Shown one piece after another: positions 1-5,713 of a stretch of DNA of 5,713 nucleotides (positions are counted from its first letter, which is position 1; every line of letters begins with the position of its first letter). A model generated the notes under the pieces. It saw nothing but the letters and a program-made list of their open reading frames with translations. It did no database searches and was not told the DNA's origin. This DNA comes from an uncultured Anaerococcus sp. GTDB lineage: Bacteria; Bacillota; Clostridia; Tissierellales; Peptoniphilaceae. The stretch lies in NCBI GenBank assembly GCA_900550345.1, contig URRX01000091.1:1-5713 (forward strand), in the 5' to 3' direction. The translations under genes and the position numbers were made by a program.

Positions 1-954
1 ATTTTTGTATAAAGGCTTAGATGTTGCCAAATAATTAATTAATAGGTGCATTTGGTTTATGCCAAATAAATAATCTACTGGATAGTATGTTAAAGATCCG
101 CCATACCTGTATCCTATTTCATTTAAATAAAAATTATTTTCATCATAAAATACTTCTATCCATATTGGACCATACTTAATACCAATTCCCTCAAGCATAT
201 TTATTATCTTATCATTTATATTAGCTTTGAAGTCTTCTGTTAATTTTGATGGCATAAATTGTATTGACATTACAGGTGCACTATCTTTATTTATTTTTTT
301 AGATTCCTTATCTGTTAATCCACAAAAAATAATTTCTCCTTCTTGTGCTGTGTAATGTGCTATCAAACTATGTTCAAAATTCATTTTCTTTTCAACTAAA
401 ACTTTTCCCGTTTTTGAAGCACTCTTAGCTTTATTATAGGCATTTATAAAATCGTCTGGTTTTTCACAAATTGTAATTCCAGTAGAACCATTATTATCGA
501 CTGGCTTTGTTACTAAAGGAAATGTTAATTTTGAAATTTGATTTGTATCTATTGGTTCAGAAATATCAAACACAGGACTAACTGGCAAATCATACTCCCT
601 ACATACATCTTTAAAAATAGCTTTGTTAGTTGCCATTTTCCATTGATTCTTCTCACAGTATTTTGGAATACCTGTATCTTCTGCTAATTTTATTGAAATG
701 GGAATATTAACTTCACTCGCTCCTGGATAAATACCATCTATTTTTTCTTTTATAATCAAATTTTTTATAGATTCTATATCGGTAGTATCCATCAGATATT
801 CTTCATCTGCGATTTGTTTTACTATGCATTCTTCTTTTGACCTTCTATCTATAGCTATTATATAAGCACCTTGATCTTTTGCATATTTTGCAGCTTCATA
901 GAAATAAGTTGAAGCTCCTAAAAATAGAATTTTTTTTCCATCTAAACTTTTCAT
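1..954 (-). CDS. ATP-grasp ligase, second copy (3' end cut off by window edge)
   Basis: I translated this frame by hand: it starts at ATG 952-954 and runs 318 codons to base 1 with no stop, so the C-terminus is missing. It is an ATP-grasp carboxylate-amine/thiol ligase-like protein. Residues 7-15 (KKILFLGAS) begin the pre-ATP-grasp fold and IDGI is at 72-75. K150 lies in LVTKPVDNNGSTGI, with the Gly-rich loop following. VLVEKK at 185-190 is the ATP hinge. E267 (IWIEV), E279 and R283 (NEIGYR), then YGG 284-286, form the metal/phosphate site. It shares this plan, plus an ATNK element (108-111), with the ATP-grasp gene at 1576-2775, so the two look like paralogues. ATP-grasp enzymes activate a carboxylate as an acyl phosphate and join it to a nucleophile; the substrates here are unknown. 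The start is supported by AAGGAAG 8 bases upstream. It is the fifth gene of the operon, 19 bases after the phosphoglycosyl transferase. Family assignment is firm; a role in glycan decoration is inferred. Confidence 0.85.
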   Translation of the reverse strand, partial: MKSLDGKKILFLGASTYFYEAAKYAKDQGAYIIAIDRRSKEECIVKQIADEEYLMDTTDIESIKNLIIKEKIDGIYPGASEVNIPISIKLAEDTGIPKYCEKNQWKMATNKAIFKDVCREYDLPVSPVFDISEPIDTNQISKLTFPLVTKPVDNNGSTGITICEKPDDFINAYNKAKSASKTGKVLVEKKMNFEHSLIAHYTAQEGEIIFCGLTDKESKKINKDSAPVMSIQFMPSKLTEDFKANINDKIINMLEGIGIKYGPIWIEVFYDENNFYLNEIGYRYGGSLTYYPVDYLFGINQMHLLINYLATSKPLYKN

Positions 955-962
955 TGGTATTA

Positions 963-969
963 CTTCCTT
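963..969 (-). promoter_or_regulatory. Ribosome binding site of the second ATP-grasp gene
   Basis: AAGGAAG on the minus strand, 8 bases before ATG 954. It fixes that start codon. It sits in the 19-base gap after the phosphoglycosyl transferase stop; that gap has room for neither a terminator nor a promoter. Confidence 0.75.
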
Positions 970-973
970 ATAA

Positions 974-1567
974 TTAATTAGTATTTATATTTTTTTGGAG
1001 TAAAACAGACTTAGCAGTTTGTATTACTATTTTGAGATCAACAATGAAGCCTAAATTTTCAGCATAATAAACATCTTTTTCAAGTTTTTCTGCTTGATTT
1101 ATAGAGTTTCTATAATAAGCTTGGCTATACCCTGTTACTCCTGGTCTTATACTCAATCTCTTCTTTTCAACATCTGACATATCTTCATATACTTTACTAG
1201 GATTATTTGGTCTAGGTCCAATCCAGCTCATATCACCTTTTAAAATATTAAATACTTGTGGCAATTCATCTATTGAAGTTTTTCTCAAAATTTTTCCGAT
1301 TTTTGTAACTCTTGGATCATTTGCACTATTAAAAGTAGAATTGTCTTTGTTTCTAATGTCTGGTGCATTCATTTTCATTGAGCGAAGTTTATACATTCCA
1401 AAAATGGAGCCATTTAAGCCCCTTCTTTTTGCTATATAAAAAATATCACCTTTATCTTCAATGTATATCAAAATTCCAAATATTAGACAAATTATTAGTA
1501 CAAACGGCAAGGCAATTATTGCAAGTATTAAGTCTAGTATTCTTTTTATAATCTTTCTGTATATCAT
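974..1567 (-). CDS. Monotopic phosphoglycosyl transferase (PglC-type bacterial sugar transferase)
   Basis: This 197-residue protein belongs to the bacterial sugar transferase family (PF02397). The family transfers a sugar 1-phosphate from a UDP-sugar to undecaprenyl phosphate at the cytoplasmic membrane face, the committed first step of capsule, exopolysaccharide or protein-glycan assembly. Visible landmarks are KRILD at 8-12, a hydrophobic stretch at about 9-35 with a mid-helix proline (P21) as in the re-entrant membrane hairpin, YKLRSM at 59-64, the catalytic dyad D100-E101 in SIDELPQVFNILKGDMSW, IGPRP at 116-120 and RPGVTGYSQ at 141-149. The length matches the minimal PglC class rather than WbaP-type proteins with extra N-terminal membrane helices. 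The ATG lies 8 bases after the upstream ATP-grasp stop, with AAGGA 5 bases before it. Neighbouring dehydratase and aminotransferase genes suggest its donor is a UDP-4-amino(acyl)-4,6-dideoxy-HexNAc. That specificity is inferred; galactose- or GlcNAc-type donors remain possible. Confidence 0.95.
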   Translation of the reverse strand: MIYRKIIKRILDLILAIIALPFVLIICLIFGILIYIEDKGDIFYIAKRRGLNGSIFGMYKLRSMKMNAPDIRNKDNSTFNSANDPRVTKIGKILRKTSIDELPQVFNILKGDMSWIGPRPNNPSKVYEDMSDVEKKRLSIRPGVTGYSQAYYRNSINQAEKLEKDVYYAENLGFIVDLKIVIQTAKSVLLQKNINTN

Positions 1568-1572
1568 TATTT

Positions 1573-1577
1573 TCCTT
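1573..1577 (-). promoter_or_regulatory. Ribosome binding site overlapping the upstream stop codon
   Basis: AAGGA on the minus strand, 5 bases before the phosphoglycosyl transferase ATG (1565-1567). Its first two bases are the last two of the upstream TAA stop (1576-1578), so termination and re-initiation happen within a few bases and the two genes are probably translationally coupled. Confidence 0.75.
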
Positions 1578-2775
1578 ACTTTTCTACTTCTATTTTTATT
1601 TTTTCCAAAGCTTTTTCACAATATAGTGTAGCTTTTGAAGTATTCTCAGCTTGTGATATGACATAGGCAACTCTATCGTTTGAGCTTTTTATTTGTCTTG
1701 ACTCTTCTCCAACTCCATGGACTATTTTAACATCTTTTACTCCTTGGATTTTATTTGCTTGGTCAACACCTGTTATTTTTATTATTTTACCTATATCACA
1801 TTTTTTATATCTAGCTGCTGACGCCATGTTAATTTTTTTTGTAATATCCACATCTTCGCCTAGAGCTATTTTTATTGAGGCTTCAACCATATTAATCCCA
1901 GTAGAATATGGTACTAAGTGTGTTGTTATATTATCTCCACCTAGCCTTGCTCCCAATTCTACAATTTTAGGACCATCTTTTGTTACTTTTATTTCTGTAT
2001 GCGATGGCCCATTTTCAATTCCAACTGCCTTATTAGCATCTATAGCTACTTTTTTTATTTTCTCTATTATGTCTATAGGCAGTTGTGAGGGTTGATTATG
2101 ACCCATTTCTACAAAATATGGCGCTCCTGTTGTTAATTTATCTGTAATTTGTATAACATTACAAGTTCCATTTCTAGAGATTGTTTCTACGCTTACCTCT
2201 GGCCCCTGCATATATTCTTCAACTACTAGTTTTCCTGAATTTGAATTTTTTTTGCAATAATCGTATATTTTTTTCAACTGATCAATATCATAATTTTCTA
2301 CTAATCTTATTCCTCTACTTCCTGAGTTATCAGCAGGTTTTACTATACATTTATATTTTTTATTTCTTAAATTGTCTATAGCTTTTATATATTGATCATA
2401 GTCTTCTACTGAAAAATACATGGGAATTGGCACGCCATAAGCTTTTAAAGCATCCCTCATCTTTGATTTATTTGTAGCATTGATTGCAGTTTTTTCGTCT
2501 ATCCCTATTAAATCTAATTCCTTTGCTACTTTCGCAACAGTTGTCATTGGCCTATCACTTGCTATTGTGATTATCCCATCTATTTTATTTTTTTTTGCTT
2601 CTTCTAATACTTTTTCTGTATCTGTAGTGCTCACTACAACTTTTTTATCTGCATATGAAAAACCTTCTGCATTAGGATTCATGTCAACTGCTATAACATA
2701 TAGTCCCAATTTTTTTGCTTCTACAATAGCAGGTATTTGTAGCACACTCGCTCCTAAAATCATTAATTTTTTCAT
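1576..2775 (-). CDS. ATP-grasp ligase between sugar aminotransferase and phosphoglycosyl transferase
   Basis: This 399-residue ATP-grasp protein resembles the carbamoyl-phosphate-synthase-like/PurK-like ligases found in glycan loci. The N-terminal Rossmann-like pre-ATP-grasp domain covers about 1-100 (MILGAS at 5-10, D31, IDGI at 65-68). K146 in IVKPADNSGSRGI is followed by the Gly-rich loop at 152-155. The hinge and ribose region is VVEEYMQGPEVSVE (184-197). E261 (HTEIKV) and E273 with R277 (VELGARLGGD) form the Mg-ATP site. The C-terminal part (about 310-399) completes a full-length enzyme. Such enzymes form an acyl phosphate from ATP plus a carboxylate, then an amide or similar bond. The gene starts 16 bases after the aminotransferase and ends 8 bases before the phosphoglycosyl transferase, where a bacillosamine-type cluster would carry an N-acetyltransferase. 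I infer that it acylates the sugar 4-amine, perhaps with an amino acid; the sequence does not show the substrate. It is not true carbamoyl-phosphate synthase, which is far larger with two ATP-grasp domains. Confidence 0.93.
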   Translation of the reverse strand: MKKLMILGASVLQIPAIVEAKKLGLYVIAVDMNPNAEGFSYADKKVVVSTTDTEKVLEEAKKNKIDGIITIASDRPMTTVAKVAKELDLIGIDEKTAINATNKSKMRDALKAYGVPIPMYFSVEDYDQYIKAIDNLRNKKYKCIVKPADNSGSRGIRLVENYDIDQLKKIYDYCKKNSNSGKLVVEEYMQGPEVSVETISRNGTCNVIQITDKLTTGAPYFVEMGHNQPSQLPIDIIEKIKKVAIDANKAVGIENGPSHTEIKVTKDGPKIVELGARLGGDNITTHLVPYSTGINMVEASIKIALGEDVDITKKINMASAARYKKCDIGKIIKITGVDQANKIQGVKDVKIVHGVGEESRQIKSSNDRVAYVISQAENTSKATLYCEKALEKIKIEVEK

Positions 2776-2779
2776 AAAA

Positions 2780-2786
2780 CCTTCTT
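2780..2786 (-). promoter_or_regulatory. Ribosome binding site of the first ATP-grasp gene
   Basis: AAGAAGG on the minus strand, only 4 bases before ATG 2773-2775. The spacing is short compared with the other genes here (5-8 bases). It lies in the 16-base gap after the aminotransferase TAG stop (2792-2794). Confidence 0.65.
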
Positions 2787-2791
2787 AAAAT

Positions 2792-4006
2792 CTATTTAAA
2801 TTTTTTCACTATTTCGCAATATTTTTCAATAATATAATCAATTTCCTCATCTGAAAGTTTTGTATGAAGTGGCAAAGTTATTTCATTTTTGTAGTGATTA
2901 TATGCGTTTGGATAATCTTTTATATCAAATCCAAGATTTTTATAAGCTGTTAATAAAGGAAGTGGTTTATAATGTACATTACATGCAACTCCCTCTCTAG
3001 CCATTTCTTCTATTATTTTATTTCTTTCTTCTGTATCTATTTCTGGAACTTGTGTTATATACAAGTGGCCTGATGATTTATGATTTTGGTCGAAGTGGTT
3101 TAGTGATTTTATTCCTAGTGGTATAAATGCTTTATCGTATTTTTCTATTATTTCTTTTCTTCTTTTTAATAGTGAAGGATATCTTTTTACTTGGGCAAGT
3201 CCGATTCCCGCTAGAACATCTGTCATGTTGCATTTAAACCAAGGTCCTATTACATCATATTCCCATGAGCCTAATTTTGTTTTGCTCAAAGCATCTTTTG
3301 ATTGGCCATGAAGGGATAGGAGTTGGTATTTTTTGTAAAGTTTTTCGTTATCAATCCCTTCTATATCTTTCCATGTTGCATATCCACCTTCTGCTGTAGT
3401 GAAATTTTTTACTGCATGGAAGGAAAAGTTTGAAAAATCTGCTATTGATCCTACTTTTTTCCCATTGTATTCTGCTCCCAAAGCATGGGCTGTATCTGCC
3501 ATTACTATAATTCTATCGAAGGCTTTTTGTATCTGGTTGTTTGCTTTAAATAGATTTTTCTTTTCCTCTACAATTTCAAATATTTTGTCGTAATCACAAG
3601 GTACTCCTCCCAAGTCTACTGGGATAATTACCTTTGTATTTTCAGTAATAGCTTCTTTTAATTTTTCATAGTCCATTTCTAGTGTATCTTTTTGAGTATC
3701 TACTAAAACTAATTTTGCACCAACATGGTCTACTACTGAGGCTGTTGCTGTATAAGTATAGGCACTTGTTATTACTTCATCGCCCTTACCAACTCCCAAA
3801 ACTCTAAGAGTCATTTCAGCAGCAGCTGTTTGGGAATTTAAACAAACTCCCTTGTTTGTTCCAGTAAATTGTAACAATTCTTCTTCTAATTTTTTTGTTT
3901 TTGGTCCTGTTGTTATCCAGCCTGATTTTAGGGCATTTACCACTTCATTTATTTCTTCATCGCTAATATCTGGTGGAGAAAATGGTATATTCATTTTTTT
4001 TGTCAT
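2792..4006 (-). CDS. DegT/DnrJ/EryC1/StrS family PLP-dependent sugar aminotransferase
   Basis: This 404-residue fold-type I aminotransferase would convert the 4-keto group of a UDP-4-keto-6-deoxy-HexNAc to a 4-amine, with glutamate as usual donor, in the cytoplasm. IPFSPPDISDEEINEV (7-22) is the typical family start, followed by SGWITTGPKTKKLEEE (28-43). SQTAAAE (58-64) is the phosphate-binding turn. Y83-T84 lie in the SAYTYTATAS segment. D171 with H174 in ADTAHALGAEY pairs with the pyridine nitrogen. K200 in FSFHAVKNFTTAEGG is the Schiff-base lysine. KCNMTDVLAGIGLAQ (258-272) and NVHYKPL (343-349) complete the sugar/cofactor site. An extra loop of about 20 residues (144-165) precedes the Asp strand. 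Its start overlaps the dehydratase stop (ATGA, 4003-4006). M1 is preferred over M5 because AAGGAAAG lies 6 bases upstream of M1 and only a run of A precedes M5. It is closest in role to PglE; exact sugar and stereochemistry are inferred. Confidence 0.95.
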   Translation of the reverse strand: MTKKMNIPFSPPDISDEEINEVVNALKSGWITTGPKTKKLEEELLQFTGTNKGVCLNSQTAAAEMTLRVLGVGKGDEVITSAYTYTATASVVDHVGAKLVLVDTQKDTLEMDYEKLKEAITENTKVIIPVDLGGVPCDYDKIFEIVEEKKNLFKANNQIQKAFDRIIVMADTAHALGAEYNGKKVGSIADFSNFSFHAVKNFTTAEGGYATWKDIEGIDNEKLYKKYQLLSLHGQSKDALSKTKLGSWEYDVIGPWFKCNMTDVLAGIGLAQVKRYPSLLKRRKEIIEKYDKAFIPLGIKSLNHFDQNHKSSGHLYITQVPEIDTEERNKIIEEMAREGVACNVHYKPLPLLTAYKNLGFDIKDYPNAYNHYKNEITLPLHTKLSDEEIDYIIEKYCEIVKKFK

Positions 4007-5713
4007 TTTTTACTTTCCTTTCCTATAAACGTATCAATCAATGTATTAATTGTTTTTATAATATCCAATTCATCTATATTTTCTTGATTTATTACCTTAC
4101 AAAGTTGTTGGAAAAATTCTTTTCTTGAAAATTCTAGTGGTCTTCCTACGGATATTCCTTTTATTTTTGTATCTGATAAAAGTTCTTCATCCATTAGTCT
4201 TTCTTCATATAATTTTTCTCCAGGTCTTAGTCCTGTGTAAATTATTGGCATATCTATATCTGGTTTGTAGCCTGATAGTTTTATTAATTGTCTTGCCAAA
4301 TAATCTATTTTTACTGGCTCTCCCATATCAAGTACAAATATTTCTCCCCCACTTGCCATTGATCCTGCTTGTAAAACTAATTTTACTGCTTCTTTTATGG
4401 TCATAAAGTAACGAATTATTTCTGGATGAGTCACTGTTACAGGTCCACCAGATTTAATTTGTTCTTTGAATAGTGGAATTACAGAACCGTTTGATCCTAA
4501 TACATTACCAAATCTTACTGCAACAAATTCTGTTTGAGGATTTTTTCCTTGCAATAATTCTTCTGGATTTATTTCTATGTTTCTATCTCCATCTTGTACA
4601 TCAATTTTTGCAAGTTTCTCAAATTCTTTTTTATCTTTAATATCATTTATTCCTTGGATTATTTTCTCGCAAACTCTTTTTGTCGCTCCCATTATTGAAG
4701 TAGGATTTACTGCCTTATCTGTAGATATTAATACAAATCTTTTTGCATTATATATTAATGATAGAAGAGCAACTATATATGTTCCTCTTACATTATTTTT
4801 AATCGCTTCTACTGGGCTTGTTTCCATCAATGGAACGTGTTTGTGAGCTGCAGCGTGAAAAATTATATCTGGTTTATATGTTTCAAATACTTTTTTAACC
4901 CTAGAAAAATCTCTTACAGAACCGATTAATGTAATAAATTTCAAATCTTTATTGTTTCTTTTTAATTCTTGTTCAATTTCATAAGCGTTATTTTCGTAGA
5001 TATCAAAAATTATCAAAAGTTTTGGACCGTATTGGGAAATTTGCCTACAAAGTTCTGATCCAATTGAACCACCACCACCAGTTACAAGAACTACCTTATC
5101 ATTTAGATAATCGAATGTTTCATTTGAGAATATTTTTACAGGATCACGTCCTAATAAATCTTCAATTTGAACTTCTTTCATTCCAGACATAGAAATATTT
5201 CCAGAAACTAATTGATAAATACCAGGAAGTACTTTTACTTCGCATTTTGTATCATTGCAAATTTGTAAAATTTCTCTTCTTTGCTCATCTTCAGCTGAAG
5301 GAATTGCTACTAAAATTAAATCAATATCCTCTTTTTCTACCAATTCTTTTATAGAATTACGATCTCCATAAATAATTGTATCATCTATATATTGACCTTT
5401 TTTTCCAGGATTATCATCTATAAAAGCTACAACCTTAATCCCTGTATTATTTTGCCTATTTGACTTATTTATATCTTTTTTTATAGTTTGACCAGCAGAA
5501 CCTGCCCCAACTATAATAGCTTTTTTGAATTCAGGATTTTTTTCTATAATATTATCCTTATTTTGATTGAACATTTTTTTTGAAAATCTTAAAGCCACAG
5601 TCAAAGTATATTGGATCAAAAATCCAAAAATAAAATATGAAACTGGCATTCTTTTAAAAAATACAGAAATTCCGAAAATATGAACTAATAATGATAAAAT
5701 AACAGCTTGAGTT
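4003..5713 (-). CDS. Membrane-bound UDP-GlcNAc 4,6-dehydratase, CapD/PglF/EpsC family (5' end beyond window)
   Basis: The frame is open to base 5713: 21 codons precede the internal ATG at 5647-5649, so that ATG is not the start. Numbering from this Met, the preceding residues and 1-20 form two hydrophobic membrane segments, matching the last helices of the usual four-helix anchor. A first Rossmann domain begins at 44 (IIVGAGSAG, 45-53). The extended-SDR domain has TGGGGSIGSEL (190-200), D216, AAAHKHVPLME (266-276), STDKAVNPTSIMGATKR (309-325), VRFGNVLGSNGS (378-389) and LRPGEKLYEE (474-483). T310-D311-K312, with M320 in place of the usual catalytic Tyr and K324, matches the large PglF/WbpM-type dehydratases. 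These turn UDP-GlcNAc into UDP-2-acetamido-2,6-dideoxy-xylo-hexos-4-ulose using bound NAD. Total length of about 620-650 would be typical; 569 are visible. An insert of about 33 residues follows the catalytic helix. TGA (4003-4005) overlaps the aminotransferase ATG. Confidence 0.95.
   Translation of the reverse strand, partial: TQAVILSLLVHIFGISVFFKRMPVSYFIFGFLIQYTLTVALRFSKKMFNQNKDNIIEKNPEFKKAIIVGAGSAGQTIKKDINKSNRQNNTGIKVVAFIDDNPGKKGQYIDDTIIYGDRNSIKELVEKEDIDLILVAIPSAEDEQRREILQICNDTKCEVKVLPGIYQLVSGNISMSGMKEVQIEDLLGRDPVKIFSNETFDYLNDKVVLVTGGGGSIGSELCRQISQYGPKLLIIFDIYENNAYEIEQELKRNNKDLKFITLIGSVRDFSRVKKVFETYKPDIIFHAAAHKHVPLMETSPVEAIKNNVRGTYIVALLSLIYNAKRFVLISTDKAVNPTSIMGATKRVCEKIIQGINDIKDKKEFEKLAKIDVQDGDRNIEINPEELLQGKNPQTEFVAVRFGNVLGSNGSVIPLFKEQIKSGGPVTVTHPEIIRYFMTIKEAVKLVLQAGSMASGGEIFVLDMGEPVKIDYLARQLIKLSGYKPDIDMPIIYTGLRPGEKLYEERLMDEELLSDTKIKGISVGRPLEFSRKEFFQQLCKVINQENIDELDIIKTINTLIDTFIGKESKK
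4013..4020 (-). promoter_or_regulatory. Ribosome binding site of the aminotransferase, inside the dehydratase 3' end
   Basis: AAGGAAAG on the minus strand, 6 bases before ATG 4004-4006. It is embedded in the last dehydratase codons (Gly-Lys-Glu-Ser-Lys-Lys). With the ATGA start/stop overlap it indicates translational coupling, and it decides for the first Met rather than the one four codons later. Confidence 0.8.

Noticed and set aside
955..973. Terminator or promoter between the phosphoglycosyl transferase and the last gene
   Set aside because: The 19-base gap contains only AT-rich sequence and the ribosome binding site; I see no GC-rich hairpin with a T-run.
1576..2775. Carbamoyl-phosphate synthase large subunit, PurK or D-Ala-D-Ala ligase
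   Set aside because: There is only one ATP-grasp unit, it lies in a sugar-nucleotide operon, and the VELGARLGGD active-site motif does not match the EVNT-type motif of Ddl enzymes. A purine or pyrimidine role has no contextual support.
1363..4846. Several plus-strand open frames of 60-100 codons
   Set aside because: They all lie antisense inside well-supported minus-strand genes and encode low-complexity Leu/Phe/Ser-rich peptides, as expected from reverse complements of AT-rich coding sequence. None has a recognisable domain.
5647..5649. ATG as the start of the dehydratase gene
   Set aside because: The frame stays open for 21 more codons to the window edge, those residues form a hydrophobic membrane segment, and the sequence upstream of the ATG has no convincing ribosome binding site. 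The Met sits at the loop before the last membrane helix of this family.
1..5713. CRISPR array, insertion sequence, tRNA or rRNA, toxin-antitoxin or phage-defence genes
   Set aside because: There are no spaced repeats, no terminal inverted repeats or transposase motifs, and no structural RNA signatures. All but a few dozen bases are explained by five glycan-biosynthesis genes.

Overview
This is an AT-rich window (roughly 70% A+T by eye) in which every gene lies on the minus strand. Base composition, AAA/GAA/ATA-rich codon use and clean AGGA-type ribosome binding sites suggest a low-GC Gram-positive anaerobe (Firmicutes/Bacillota, clostridial or Tissierellia-like). Fusobacteria cannot be excluded from composition alone, and no species can be named from the sequence.

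Read in transcription order (high to low coordinates), there are five tightly packed genes. First is a membrane-anchored CapD/PglF/EpsC-type UDP-GlcNAc 4,6-dehydratase, cut off at the right edge (4003-5713). Second is a DegT/DnrJ/EryC1/StrS PLP-dependent sugar aminotransferase (2792-4006), overlapping the first by 4 bases. Third is an ATP-grasp ligase (1576-2775). Fourth is a small PglC-type phosphoglycosyl transferase (974-1567). Fifth is a second ATP-grasp ligase of the same superfamily, cut off at the left edge (1-954) and still open at base 1. Gaps are 16, 8 and 19 bases. No terminator or internal promoter is evident, so this is the interior of one operon whose two ends lie outside the window. 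No gene-free stretch exceeds 20 bases, and nothing on the plus strand looks real.

The genes read as a surface-glycan (capsule, exopolysaccharide or protein-glycan) initiation module. The dehydratase would make a UDP-4-keto-6-deoxy-HexNAc, the aminotransferase would convert it to a UDP-4-amino-4,6-dideoxy-HexNAc, and the phosphoglycosyl transferase would load a sugar phosphate onto undecaprenyl phosphate. In the bacillosamine paradigm (PglF-PglE-PglD-PglC) the step between aminotransferase and phosphoglycosyl transferase is an acetyl-CoA-dependent N-acetyltransferase. Here that position holds an ATP-grasp enzyme, and a second one follows the phosphoglycosyl transferase. The most interesting reading is that the 4-amino group is acylated by an ATP-dependent ligase, for example with an amino acid or another carboxylic acid. 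This is inference from gene order and family chemistry. An ordinary acetyltransferase could lie just outside the window.
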